Positions 1 to 12,109 of a DNA stretch of 64,000 nt are shown here, piece by piece. Positions within the stretch are counted from its first letter, which is position 1; each line of letters opens with the position of its first letter. The notes below the pieces were generated by a model. The model saw only the letters and a list, made by a program, of their open reading frames with translations, had not been told where the DNA came from and searched no databases. Made by a program: the position numbers and the translations under genes. This DNA comes from Dastarcus helophoroides (Eukaryota > Arthropoda > Insecta > Coleoptera > Bothrideridae), in the NCBI GenBank assembly GCA_028583605.1, contig CM053330.1:25065233-25129232 (forward strand), in the 5' to 3' direction.

Positions 1-1800
1 TTCTCAGATTTTTAGATTTCTACTAAAATTTCCATTCAATTTTAAAAAAATAAACGAATTTTGTGAAAAAGGTCAAAATTTTCAGCAAAAATTCAATTTT
101 AAATGTAAATGTCCAGAAACAGATAATGTCGAATTTTGAGATAAAAGTCAAAATTTTGGGAATGAGATAAGTTGTGGAGAATAGCATAAGTTGAGATTGC
201 CAGGGAATGAAATTTTTTGAAAAAATCAGAAAAAACCAAAGGCTTCGAAAAAATACGATTTTTGAAAATAACGTTGCAATTTCTAGAAAAATATCCAACC
301 TTCTGGAAAATATTCCAAATTTCCAAAAGAAAGACCAATTTTAAGGGGCAAATTGGAGAAGTTGGAATTTACAATGAAATATATTAAAAATAAAAATCTA
401 ACTTTTCATAAAAACTCTAGAAATGTTTAAAATTCGTAAAAAGTCAAAACATTCATAGGTCTTTTTTTGTGAAAAGACGCTATTTTAAAAAAACGTCGAA
501 TTTTAAGAAAGAAAAATCGCAATTTTAAGAAAGATTGTTCTTAAAAATCTAAAATTCAGTAATGATGTTGAATTTACAAGCTATCTTTTTCTCGAAAAAT
601 ACCCAAAAATATGTTTTTCAACATTCTTATTAACACTCTGCTATAATTTGTTAAAAAAAACATATATTTAGAAAAGTGAAACAATTGTGCAATAGCTAAA
701 CAATGTTTGAAACAAAATTACAAAAAGGAGCTTTTGAAAATAAAATCGAAATTTCGAATAGAACAAATTTTTAGGGAAGTACGAAAATTTCGAAAAAATA
801 CTGTTTTAAGAGAAAAATTTAAAATTTCGAGGAAAACACGAATTTACCAGGAGAAAAGCACATTTTAAACAAATATTAAATATCGGATATTGAGATCAAA
901 AACTGAAGATTTTACGAAAAAGGCAAACTTTAGGAGACCAGTCAAAATTTTTATAAAAAATCAGAGTCTAAAAGATTCAAATTTTTAGCTAAATGTTCAG
1001 AAAAATATCGATCTTTGGAAAAAAAGGAAAATTTCTAGAAAATTTTAAAAAAGATAAAAAAAATTTCAAAGAAAGGCAAATTTAAATAAAGGTCGAAATT
1101 AAAAAAAATTGTCGAAACCTCGAGAAAAAGACGACATTACGAGACAACTTTTGCGAAAAAGGTTTAGATTTTGAGAGAAGGCGTTTAATTTAAGTGCAAT
1201 TTCGAAATTTCCCAGAAAGAAGCAGATTTTTACGAAATTCAGAAAAGAACAATTTTAAGAAAAAAATCGAATATTTATTTTCTCTTGACTCCTCGAGTCA
1301 GAAGAAGATAGGCGCCCTAAATTGCCTCAAAATATCAAATATTGTGATACACATCGAAATTTTGACAAATAAGTTGATACTTCCAGAAATTTGGATTAAA
1401 AAAGATTGAAATTTACAAAGAAATTTTCTTCGTAATTTTTGTCCTAGCAGAAAAATTTTAAATTTCCAAAGGTATACCTTCTCTACTTTCTTATCTGAAG
1501 ATCGACCAGATTTCGAAAAAAAGACAAATTTTAATAAACAAGCTGAAATTTTTAGAATTAAAAAAATCGAAATTATCAGAAAAAGTCCAATTTCGAGCAG
1601 TTGCGAAATTTAAGGAAAAAAAAACGACGAACTTTTAAATTCGAAGTTTTGACAGTTATGTTTAATCAAAAAGGACGAATTTTATGAATAAATTTAAAAT
1701 TTCAAAGGAAAAAGATAAATATTTTAGAAATAAATATGCAAAATTTGAGAAAAACGTAGACATTTCAAAAAAATGTTGAAAGGATGAATTTTGAAGAATT
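1..1800. repeat. AT-rich degenerate tract built from GAAATTT / AAAATTTC / AGAAAAA words
   Basis: The tract consists of short A-runs and T-runs joined by recurring words such as CGAAATTT, AAAATTTC and TTTTAAGA, without a fixed period. Similar tracts recur at 5990-7560, 12620-13330, 17640-18060 and 21150-22470. Short open frames in it are compositional accidents. It lies in the intron upstream of 4232. It could be a very old satellite or an expanded simple sequence. Confidence 0.5.
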
Positions 1801-2159
1801 GAAAGGTCTCCTAATTAAATACACATGAACCAAAGGGGAACAAGCGCCCCACCCAACCCTATTCTAATTACGGCTTTGATTTTGGAAGAACTTATGTTTT
1901 CAAACAATTAGTTTTCGTAATGAAAAAAGACCATAGGTCTATACTAAATAAAGTACGACTGGAAAGTTCTGTACTAGTTGCTGTGGCAAAGTTGCCAAAG
2001 AAGCAACTCCTAAATTCTCATTAATATTTGTTTAAGATTTTTTCCCTTAATAATTATCCTTTTTTAAATTCTATTATGTATTTTAATTGGGTAATTTTTT
2101 ATAGTACTTTTGTTATTTTTCTTTTATTAATAGAAATTTAATGATCTAATTTAGCGGTC

Positions 2160-2238
2160 ATATTTTCCTCAAATGCAGCCGGGCAAAATTTTTAGCATGG
2201 TAGTTGGCCCGCTGTAAAAAAAGGTTGCTCATCCCTGG
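2160..2238. mobile_element. hAT-like transposon terminus (fragment)
   Basis: Read on the minus strand this begins CAGGGATGAGCAACC and continues into a C/G-containing subterminal stretch (GCGGGCCAACTACC). That resembles the ends of many hAT non-autonomous elements. No matching opposite end with an 8-bp target duplication was found upstream, so only one terminus is called. Confidence 0.4.
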
Positions 2239-2423
2239 TCTAAAGGGTTTTTGACAGACTTGGTCAATTATTATATTAAATTAAAATCTAAGAGGTTTTT
2301 TATTATTTACACCAAACCGAAGTCAATGGTTTTAAATTTTCTTTTAATTTTCTAATTCTTTATAACAATTTAAAATTTGAAACATTTGTTAAACTTTGTA
2401 GTTTTTTAGTTTTATTTATTTAT

Positions 2424-3599
2424 GCTACGGCTAAAATGAATACTTGGTTAGTTTTATAACTAACCAGCTAATTTGCAAACATACTGAATTTTCAACAAAA
2501 TGGCGGATGCTAAATTGAGAGTTTCGAAACTACCTGGTTAGTATGCAAACTAATTATTTGCTTTGGTTTATTTATACATTTTATGTGATTGTTTTCACAT
2601 TAGCCAAATATTTTGTTAACTTTGTATAATAACGGTTAGTACTGTTAGCTAATACGGTTACTGCAATCGTTTTAGTTGCCCAAAATAGCAAGCTTACTGG
2701 TTAGTCTATAAACTACCTAAGCAGATAAGCAATAACTGAAAACTAGAATCTCAAATAGCAGGAGTGAGGTTATGTGTAAGTTAGTTAAGAATAATTTCGT
2801 TTATATTCAAAAACTGCTGTCAATTGAAACTGTGAAAGATATGGAAAGTACACTTCGAGCAACATTTGAATTTACTTTAGTATCCAGAAGTAAACAGGAT
2901 TACGTTAAATGCCAATGTAGCACAAGGTGTATAACAGGAAATGTAAACACGTCAGCTCTAAATAGGGCTATCAGCTGTCCTAATTTGGGTGGAATATTTC
3001 CAATTTTTTAATTATTTGTTTTGTGTTCTGTCTAACTGCAAATATCTCTGGTTTTTGACAGTTCAAGCTTCATGGCTGTCGGAACTAAATTTACAATTTT
3101 TAAAAGTTTCCGATTTCTTGGACGGCATTTTTTTAGGGGATAAGAGTTATTTAGTAGTGTACCTCTTGCTTTAATTTGGAAACTTGTCAATTCTGTTTGA
3201 CATTAAAATACCATAAAGAGTAAATGCCTTCAAAGCAAAGAATATAATTACTTATTTGTTGTTTTTATGATAAATTAGAATATTTATAATAAGGACTTGA
3301 CTTACATGTATAATGAAATGAAATTAGCTCGTGAATCCGCCTATTTAAAATACCAAAGTAGTCATATTAATAGACTAAAATAAATTTTGCAAATTTTCGG
3401 TTAGCATAAAAACTAGCCGCTATTATATTAAACTTACTCAAAATCCTGATTTTAACCATAGATAGTTTGCATTTTGACCAGCTAGTTTCTAAACTATCAA
3501 CTGATTATCTGCTATTTGCTGGAAACGGCAGATTCCTTCAAAATAGCAGCACAAACTGGTTATATTTAAAACTAACCAAGTATCCGTTTTAGCCGTAAC
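2424..3599. mobile_element. 1.18-kb non-autonomous DNA transposon with GGTTAGT-rich ends
   Basis: The left end begins GCTACGGCTAAAATG and the right end, reverse-complemented, begins GTTACGGCTAAAACG; both continue with GATACTTGGTTAGTTTTA or close to it, giving a terminal inverted repeat of about 33 bp. Inside are many copies of TGGTTAGT / ACTAACCA and AACTA words in both orientations. The target duplication is unclear because the flanks are simple TAT/ATA. A 79-codon frame at 2772-3011 includes a C-x-C-x3-C cluster (KCQCSTRC), possibly a remnant of a Cys-rich transposase, but this is weak. Confidence 0.65.
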
Positions 3600-4231
3600 A
3601 TATATAAAATTAAAGTTTAAATGGTTTTGGACAGGCTTTCTTAATAACCCTTTATTATAAATTACAGTTTAAATGGATTTAGGAAATCTTGCAAATTTTT
3701 TACAACAGATTAAAATTTTATTGGGTCTTTAAACACTTATTAGAGTTTTTAATAAATAACAGTGGACATGGTAGTAGTTTTATAACATTATAAGTTTGTT
3801 AAATCAAATCAAACTCTAAATGGTATTTTAATAAATTTCCCTCTTTTCATTTTTTACAAAAATTATAATTGTTTAAACCAAAATAAGGTCTAAATTAAAT
3901 GATTTATATCCAATTTTATTCTTTTTATATTAAATCAAAGTAAAACTTTTTTTTTACAAACTAAAGTAATAAACTTTCAAGCTGTTGTAGTAAATAAAAA
4001 TTAAAATATTTTGTAATTTGCCTAGTATCTTATACCAAATCAAATTCTAAAACAATATTTTGCAAACTTATGTTTAAATAGTTTTCTATTAAGGTTTTTT
4101 AAGTAATCAAATCTAAATGGCCTTTCACAAATCAAACCAGTCCAATTCTTTTTAATTTGGTGCCCCTATTTTAATAAAAAAGAAATATTTAGATGATCTA
4201 GAAACTGTACTGTGGTCTATTTTTGTTATAG

Positions 4232-4378
4232 GAGGAAGAACTTCGGGCTAGCGGCGACCCGAAATTTCAACATCTCAGTGAAGAGTTGCATGTCGAAATT
4301 AGCGCTTTTGCAACGCCCGCCGAAGCTCATGCAAGGATAGCCTATGCCTTGGCTGAAGTTAGAAGGTTTCTAGTACCG
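4232..4378 (+). CDS. KHDRBS-like: KHDRBS/Sam68-like STAR protein, exon with second half of KH domain (partial gene)
   Basis: This exon encodes 49 codons, from EEELRASGDPKFQHL to AEVRRFLVP. It shows the STAR-type KH signature: a GDPK(F/Y)xHL turn, the strand LHVEIS, then a helix rich in A and E (AHARIAYALAEVRR) ending in FLVP. Sam68, T-STAR and the Drosophila qkr58E proteins share this layout; they are nuclear RNA-binding proteins that control splicing and RNA processing by binding U/A-rich motifs. The acceptor is a T-rich tract ending in TATAG at 4231 and the donor is GTGAGT at 4379. Both boundaries are in phase 0. The end of this exon joins directly to the next exon (FLVP then DYNDDIRQEQ), as in family members. 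The first half of the KH domain and the N-terminus must lie upstream of the window. Family assignment is strong. Which insect paralogue it is cannot be decided here. Confidence 0.9.
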
Positions 4379-5865
4379 GTGAGTTGTTAATTTTTCTAAA
4401 ATGCGCGGCAAGTGGAGGTTTTTCCTCAAAATCATAATATAATTAGACAAGATGTCTCAGTTGTTATGACATTTTTAGGAGAAGATAAAGAAAATAGAGT
4501 ATATGACGAATGCCCTTTTAAAATTTTTTTAATGTAATTCATGACGAAAAAAATTATTTTTGAATCGTAATTTAGACCTCTTTCAAGCGCTAGATAATCT
4601 GACTGCTGTTGCACAATTTGAAATCAATAAACACACATACAAATTATTGAGCAGTGTGAAATATTTTGGAAAAAAATGGCTGCGAGTGCTATAAAGTGCG
4701 TAATACTACAGAGATATGTTTTGACGACCACCATAAACGTTTTGAGTTTTATCTATATATGAGGGTAACAAGTGATGCTAACGGAAATTGTTGTTCACTA
4801 ACAAATCATCTTTTTTCCTTTACAGATGTCAGATTCCTCAAATAGTACATTGTAGCTACTTTTAAAAATGAAATGTTTGGGCTATGTTGGGAAATTTTGT
4901 CGTTATGTTAGCACGTGTTTCATAAAGCACCACAATAAATATAATAAGCCGAAAAATAGCTGGTGATACGAGCTGATGGCTCGTACACTGGTGCGGCGCA
5001 TCCACCACAACGTTCAAAAATTTAAATTTGCTAGTAACCGGGGGATGAAACTCCCTTTGGTGTCGTCGACTGCTTTTCGTTAAGATCGCGTCTGACATTC
5101 CGACAAAGAAATACTTTTAAAAAATCTCACGCCGTGTTGATTGGAATGAACAGCAGATTTCTCTCATTGTATTCTCCGATGGCGCAGAGAGACGTTTCAA
5201 AGGGAAACTTTGCCAGCATTTGTGCTAATAGCGTTGTACTGCGACACCGACTCACAATCGGACACACCTAGACACCTCAAGAAATATCAATTGAGTTTCA
5301 GGCGTTGACAAATCAAATTATTCGACTGCAAGTGCGACCTCTGGCTGTATTCGGCTATTAAGCGTCGCTATGGCTACGGTGGATGAACGAGGGTAGCCAA
5401 CTGCCCTGCCGGACATTTCAATAAAACACGATGATTGTCTTGCTTCATTCACCCATTTAATAGCGCGACGTGACGGGCGATACTTCACTTTATCGCCATA
5501 ATATGCTTTCACTCGACACTATTTCATTTCGATTTGGGCAGCTCGCTGGGCGACGATTAGAGCTAATCTTTCGCATTTCGACTTTAGGGGGTTGCATTTC
5601 CGGATTTTGCCAACTGGAATTCCATCTCTTTTAAAAGGAAAACAGATTGAGCATTTCATGGTAGTGTTTTCTGCAAGTTGTAGAAAGCAGAAGCTACACT
5701 GAATTTATCTGAGGTATCTGCCACCATTTTAAATAGTGAAATGAGATAAAGATTTGAAATATTTTAAAAATTCCGGCGCATTTGCTCCGTTTTTAAAATT
5801 GTTTCAATTATGTTGCGTTTTATGTTACGATTCGATTTTAACGCTTTTGTTACTAAACACACGTA

Positions 5866-5936
5866 TTTTTTTCTCTCTCCCTCTCTTTTTCTCTATTCCT
5901 CTCCTTCCCTCTCCTCCTTTTCCCCTTCCTGCTCAG
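5866..5936 (+). other. Long pyrimidine tract ending in CAG (acceptor-like)
   Basis: About 70 bases are almost purely C and T and end in CTGCTCAG at 5936, on the sense strand of the KHDRBS-like gene and 1.5 kb downstream of the KH exon donor. It looks like a very strong 3' splice site. If used from 4378, it would add YIDYNKS and a stop. It may equally be a simple CT repeat. Confidence 0.4.
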
Positions 5937-5989
5937 TATATCGATTATAATAAAAGCTAAGTTAGCAATTAGAACATTTTCGAAATCTT

Positions 5990-7560
5990 CAACGGTTTTT
6001 AAAAGTTTTGTTTTTTTTATCTTATCCAGTTTAAACTAGGTATATTCTAATTCTTTTTTTTTGATATTTTGACTAACATTTAGTTTGGAGAAAAAATCCG
6101 ACTTCTCCAGGTTAAAGTCAAAATTTAAACAATAAACACTTTAACTTTTAAACTTTCAGAAAAGATTAATATCAAAATTTCGAGAAGGAGTCGAAGTTTT
6201 GAGTTTTAGAGTAAGTTTTTTGAGATGCTTAAATTTTATTGTGAAAATTTTAAAAAAAGGAAATATTCAGAACTTGCATATTTATTGTTCAAATTTTAAA
6301 AAAGGCGAACTTTAAAGTTTAACGTCGAAGTGTCAAAGAAGGGCTAAGTCGAACTTTTGAGTTATAAAATCAAAATTTCAAGTTTAATGTCAAATTTTTA
6401 AGTTTTTAAGTCAAATTTTGAAAATGGACTGTTGAGATAAACCCTGAGAATCTTCAAGATTAAGGTCAAAATTTTCAGAAAAAGGAACTTTTGAATTTTT
6501 CGGTTACACATCGGAGAAAAACTTATTTTAGTTTAACGTAGAGAAAATGTCATACTTTCTATAAAAATTTTACACAAAACTTTAAAATTTTATGGTCGAA
6601 ATGTCGACAAAAAAGACACATGTCAGTTTTATTATTGAACTTTTCAGTTTTAAAGTCAAAATTTTGAATTTTAAAATCAAAATTTCATGTTTATAGTCTG
6701 ACTTACAAGTTTTAATTTTTTCATTTAAAACTAGATTTTCGAGCTGAAATTTCTATAAGTTAAAACATTTTTGGAAAAATTCAAGTTTTAAAATTGAATT
6801 TTTGAGTTTTAAAATCAAACCTAAAAAACCGTTCACAACGTTTAAGTTTAGCGTTGAAATTTAGAAAAATGTCAAACTTTTTTTTTTTAATGGAACATAA
6901 GTTTAATGGCAACATTTCAATAAGAGAACATATAAAAAATGCGAGCTCCATTTTTGAGATTAAATTTCGAGCACTTTCACATAACGCAAAAATTTCGACA
7001 AAAATTGAACTTTGTAGTTTAAAAGTTACGATTTTTACTGTCCTTTAAGGAACAAATTTTTAAGTTAAACATCAAAATTTTGAAAAAATTAGATAAATTT
7101 TTGGAAGTAAAGTTCTGAGAACTTTTTATAGTTTAATGTAAAAATTTCGAATTTAAGCACAAATGTCTTATTTTTAAGTTTCGCTATAAAACCTTAAAAT
7201 CTCAGTTTTGCAATAAAAAAATTTTTCAGACTTTCAAGTTTAAATTAAATTTTTATGAAAATAATATGTACTTGAACATTGAGAGAGAAATTTCATGATT
7301 AATTTCCGACTTTTAAAGTTAGATTCTCAAAATAAAATTTTAAAAAGTTATAAGTTTCCTGTCAACATTTCTAGAAATCATGGAATTGTACTTTTGAATT
7401 TGTGAACTAGTGAAAAAAAACTTTGGAACTTTCAACTTTAACGTTTAAATTTAAAAGTGTCGAACTTTCAAGATTTAAATAGAACTTATGACTTAGCAAC
7501 ATTTTGTTAAAAGGATAAAGTATCAAGTTTTACAGTTGAACTTTCGAGATTGAAGTTGCA
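5990..7560. repeat. AT-rich degenerate tract with recurring AAAGTCAAAATTT words
   Basis: This is the same style as the tract at 1-1800, here dominated by TTTAAAGTC, TCAAAATTTCGA and GAACTTT(T/C) words. It ends abruptly where LINE A begins, and the same style resumes at 12620, so LINE A appears to have inserted into it. Confidence 0.5.
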
Positions 7561-8155
7561 CTTTTGAGCCTTGAAAACGAAGAACCCAGACTTCTTTATC
7601 ATAACAGACTAAAAAAAAATAAAACTAGAAACAATAACAGACATAGAAGAATGCTGGCAAATTATGAAACAACGCACCAAAAGACAGCAGAAGAAGCCTT
7701 AGGCAAAAGAAAAGTTAATAGAAATAAAAGGGAACATAAAACACCACATTACGACGAAAGGGTGAAAATATTATCACAAGAAAAAAACAGGCATTCTTGA
7801 CATATAAAGAAAACAAAACAGGAGAACTTAAAGAAGGATATGTAAGAACAAGAAAAAGAGGTAAACCAAGAAATAGATAAAATCAAAAAAGTACACTGGG
7901 ATAAATTTACAAAAGACATGGAACACGACTTATATGGATCAAGAAAGAAAATATGGAAAATGATAAGAAGAAAGGATGTGAGTGAGTTAACACGAATAAA
8001 CGATATCACAGAAGAAAAATGAACTAAACGCTTCACAAAACTATACGGACAAACAGAAGAAGATGTTAATAAAGATAGTGATGAAAATAACGAGACCAGT
8101 AATGATCGATTTTAAATAATTGACATTTTCAACCCTCACTTCGTGTCATTCTTTA

Positions 8156-8512
8156 ATATTCATAACTATTAAACTTTATTAACCATAAAAAGGCAACAGA
8201 AATTAAAAATTCTACAATGTTTCGATAAATATTTGCTAACACCCGACCAGGTTTCTCATTACTGCATCATCGGCGGTCATACCAGCAATTTGTTTAGTCG
8301 CTGGACGAGAATTTGAATTAGAAGGAATATTTGTAGAAGTTTGTGATCCATGGAGCTTGTTAGCGTAATAACGGCTAAACAAATTGGTATAACCGCCAAA
8401 GATGCAGTAATGCGAAACCTGGTCCGGTGTTAACAAATATTTATCGAAACATTGTGGAATTTAATTTCTGTTGCGTTTTTATCGTTAATAAAGTTTAGTA
8501 GTTATGAAGATT
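8156..8512. mobile_element. Foldback element inserted in LINE A
   Basis: The left arm (about 8156-8303) and right arm (about 8371-8512) are inverted copies. Both contain CATAACTA, AAACTTTATTAA, CAACAGAAATTAAA, ATGTTTCGATAAATATTTG, GACCAGGTTTC and AATTTGTTTAG, with a short spacer between them. No transposase is present. It interrupts the LINE A frame between the N-terminal RT remnants and the KAPDPGG block. Confidence 0.65.
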
Positions 8513-9399
8513 TCAAATATAAGGGGAAGAAACAAACACGCAAATTAAACGATTAAAGAATCGAAAAGCACCGGATCCAGGTGGAATATGCAACGAATTT
8601 ATAAAGGGAAAACATTGTGCACATGGATTCAGAAACTCCTCAGTAACATAAGTAATAGCGGAAAAGTACCAACAGAATGGAAAGAAACCATGTTGGTACC
8701 AATACTAAAGAAAGAAGAAGAAGTAAGACGAAATGACATTATAAAACTATTACAAACAAAACAAATAGAGGATAAGATTATAAAACTAATTAAAGTAATA
8801 AATGTGGATAACAAAACAAAGGTCACAATGCCAAGAGGAGAAATGAATTACATAAATATAAAGCAAGGAATACGACAAGGGGACTTGTTCAGCCCGACAT
8901 TGTTTAATATGATAATGGACTAAATACGAAGTATATTTTACGAAGTAAAACAGAGAGAAGGCTACAGAATGAGACCACACAAAATTAATATAGTATGCCA
9001 CGTGGACGACGCGGTATTGGTAGCCAATAACAAAAATGATCTGCAAAGAAAACTTCATTCATTTAATATAAAAGCACAAGAATACAACATGCAGATTTCA
9101 GCGGAAAAAACAAAGTGCATGGTAACTAGCAAAGAACCACGCAGATGTAAACTGGAATTGGAAGGTAAAAGCATAGAACAGGTGGTGATTTTTAACTACC
9201 TGGAAGTTGAAGTCATTAGTGAGAGAAACCTGAAAGCAGAAGTAACAAAGCAAAGGATCAAAGCGATAAAAGTCAGTAGCTGTTTAAAACAACATATATG
9301 GAAAAACAAATTCGAGAACACAGAAAGCAAAATGAAAGTATACAGGGTTCGCCATTAGATTAGATTATATATGGGTCGTTTCGTGTTTCTTTTCGCCCA

Positions 9400-11935
9400 C
9401 CCCTCATCTCGATCTAAGGAGCTCTTTTGTACATACCCTGATCTATGTAGTTCCCAGATTTAAACTCTTGTAGAAGTTGGCCGTGCCTTTTGCGTGCAAG
9501 CGCATCGCACTTAAAAAGCACATGTTCTGCAGTCTCCGCAGCTTCTGCGCAAAAGCGACATAGGTCTGTTTCAGCCTGACCCATTTTCTTGAGGTGATAT
9601 CTTATAGGGCTATGTCCTTTTAAGAGGCCAGTTAGGATCCTCAATTCGGATTTGCTAAGTTCTAAGTAGATCTTTGTCTTTTCAAGCGTGCCAGATATGA
9701 ATTTTTTCGCTTGTCGTAGTCCTGGATATGATCTCCAGTGGGAGATTCTTCACTTTGCTTCCCATTTTTTGACTTTATTGTTGATTTGACTTTTAGGAAA
9801 ATCAAAAGCCGGTTCAGGTTCAAGGAATGAAGATGCAGATCCTAGAGAGTTGGTTGGCAGCTTCATTCTCTCGTATTCCTTTGTGCCTTGGTACCCACTT
9901 AAGGCTAATCCTGTTATGTTTAGCCAGTTGCTTTAGAGTGTGTTGACAGTCCCATACTAGTTTGAATTTGACAAGGCAACTGCTGAGAGCTTTTATTGCC
10001 GCTTGGCTGTCAGAGTTAATGTAGATCTTTGTTCCTTTCAGGTTTCTTCGAAGACACTCGAAGGCGCAGAGTTCTATTGCATGTATTTCACTTTGAATGA
10101 CAGTTGGGTCTTTTCCCAAGGCTTTAGAAAACCTATAGTTAGGGCCCACTTCAGTCCCATACGCTGTCTTTGATCCATCTGTAAACCAGATAAATAATTT
10201 GTGTTTTTCTTCAGGTACTGATTGAACGTTAGTGTAGCTATCTAAATCTACCTGAAAGGAATGATCAAATTCCTACCTGGGTTGCATGCAATCAACCTTG
10301 CTAAAATCTCCGGGCTAAATTCCTTGAGGATTCCCACGTGACCGGCAAAGTCTTGTTTTTAAAATTGTTTTAATTGCAGTAATCTTGAGGCTCCTTTGAT
10401 CGCCTCCCTCTTCATTAAAAAATGGAGAGGAGTTAGACCTAGCATTACCTCCATTGCTGCTGTTGGGCAGGTGTTCACTGCGCCTGTTATGCCCAGACAT
10501 GCATACCTTTGAACTATGTTCAACTGGTTTTGTGCTGTCTTTTTCGTTACTTTTGGCCACCATACTAAAGAAGCGTATGTGATCAGGGGTGTAACTATCA
10601 TCCTATGTAACCAATAGATCATTTTCGGTTTCAGATCCCAGGTTTTGCTAAATAATTTGCGGCACGTCCAGAACCCTCTCGTGGCTTGCTTGATTATTTT
10701 AGTCAAATGAGGATCCCAGGTGAGCTTTTGGCCTAGGACTATTCCTAGATATTATCCTCCTTGAGGACAACCCCTTGCTGCGCTCACTATGACTGAATCA
10801 CTGCCTAAGGTTGTTTTGATCCTCCTACCATCTAACATGGAGACGATCCAGTCGATGGTAGGTTTCTCAAAATCTTTTTTGATAGCTGCTGCCTTTATGG
10901 ATTCATATGAGGTGCTATCAAAAGCACCCTCTATGTCTATAAATCCACAAAGAGCTATTTCTTTGTTTGAGTGTGCGCTTTCTATCTTCTTGACAAGATT
11001 GTGTAAGGCTGTCTCTGTGGATTTGCCTTCTTAATAGGCAAATTGATTTTCATGAAGCGGATTCTTTGACAGTACTTTGCTTCTAATGTGTTGGTTGATA
11101 ATTTTCTCCATTGTTTTAAGGAGAAATGACATTAGACCAATGGGTCTATCTGATTTAGGCTGCACATACAATCGTTTGTCTGCCTCTGATATAGATACCA
11201 CATTAATGTCTCTCCAGCTTATTGGAATGTAGCTTAACGTGTAACTAGCTTTGAAAATTGTAGCTAGTGGATTTATAACTTCCAGTAAGTTCTATTATGT
11301 CATGCTGTAGTAGAGCTGGGAAGATTTTATCTTCTCTTGGTGATTTATAGGGCTCAAAGGAATTCACCGCCCATTTTATCTGGTGTTTTGTAAATATTTG
11401 CCCCGCCGGGTTTTTACTCGATTGTAGGGGGTAAATGCCCCCCAGCAATCGCAGCACTGTTGTGGGTATTTCCAGTTACTGTAGATCCCGGAAAGTGTGT
11501 TCGCATAAGCAACTTTACACTCTTCGGGCGGTTCTCGGTGTAACTTCCGTCTTGGTGTTGGAGAAGTCCTATTCCATTGAGTGATCTTTGGATAGGATTT
11601 TCTAGTGTCGCATTGACTGGGGCACATCTTTAATCCCCTCACAAAGCTCCCTCATGATTTCCTTTTAGATCTTCTGAGCTCTTTGTGGTACTCTGTTAAG
11701 GCTTTTTTGTATTCGGCCCACTTACTGGTGCGTTTAGCCTTATTGAACAGTTTTTTCGTTTGTTTCAGCTCTTAATTTGCTGAGCGCCTTGTTCCACCAG
11801 GGTGTTGATTTATTAACAACCCTTCGTTTTACTGGACTGCTGCGCTCATAACTGTTTATTATGAGAGCTCTCACTTCGTTAGCATACAATTCTAAATCAT
11901 CAACCGTTTTATTTGAGTTTCTACTGAGTGTTTAC
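9400..11935 (-). mobile_element. LINE B: RNase H-bearing non-LTR retrotransposon (I/R1/LOA-like), defective
   Basis: On the minus strand, in order: a fingers/palm RT region with ESAHSNKEIALCGFIDIEGAF, ARGCPQGG near 10765, then directly YLGIVLGQKLTWD, the thumb region (LITYASLVWWPKV), an RNase H domain and a C-terminal CCHC knuckle (CRFCAEAAETAEHVLFKC). RNase H landmarks are FTDGSK near 10180, SEIHAIELCAFE, INSDSQAA and WVPRHKGIRENEAANQ, where the usual final Asp is Asn. The RT stretch containing YADD is absent between GCPQGG and YLGI. There are further frameshifts. Placement in the I/R1/LOA group rests on the RNase H domain plus the terminal knuckle. Confidence 0.75.
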
Positions 11936-12065
11936 AAATGGCTGCATCGGAGTCCTATTTCCGAATTTATGATTCTCTATTAGGAAAACGACCCATCAAA
12001 ACCCTCATAGACCCTACATTATTTTACTTCATTTTTATAGGGCTATTCAAATATGTAAAAATATA

Positions 12066-12109
12066 CAGGGTGTTCTATTTAACAAATGTAAATTTATATC
12101 AACACTCTG
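12066..12109. mobile_element. Micro-MITE, TA-flanked, 44 bp
   Basis: CAGGGTGTTCTATTT at the left and CAGAGTGTTGATATA at the right (reverse-complemented) form an almost complete palindrome with TA on each side. The ends resemble those of the 78-bp MITE in the DD41D element arms. Confidence 0.45.
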
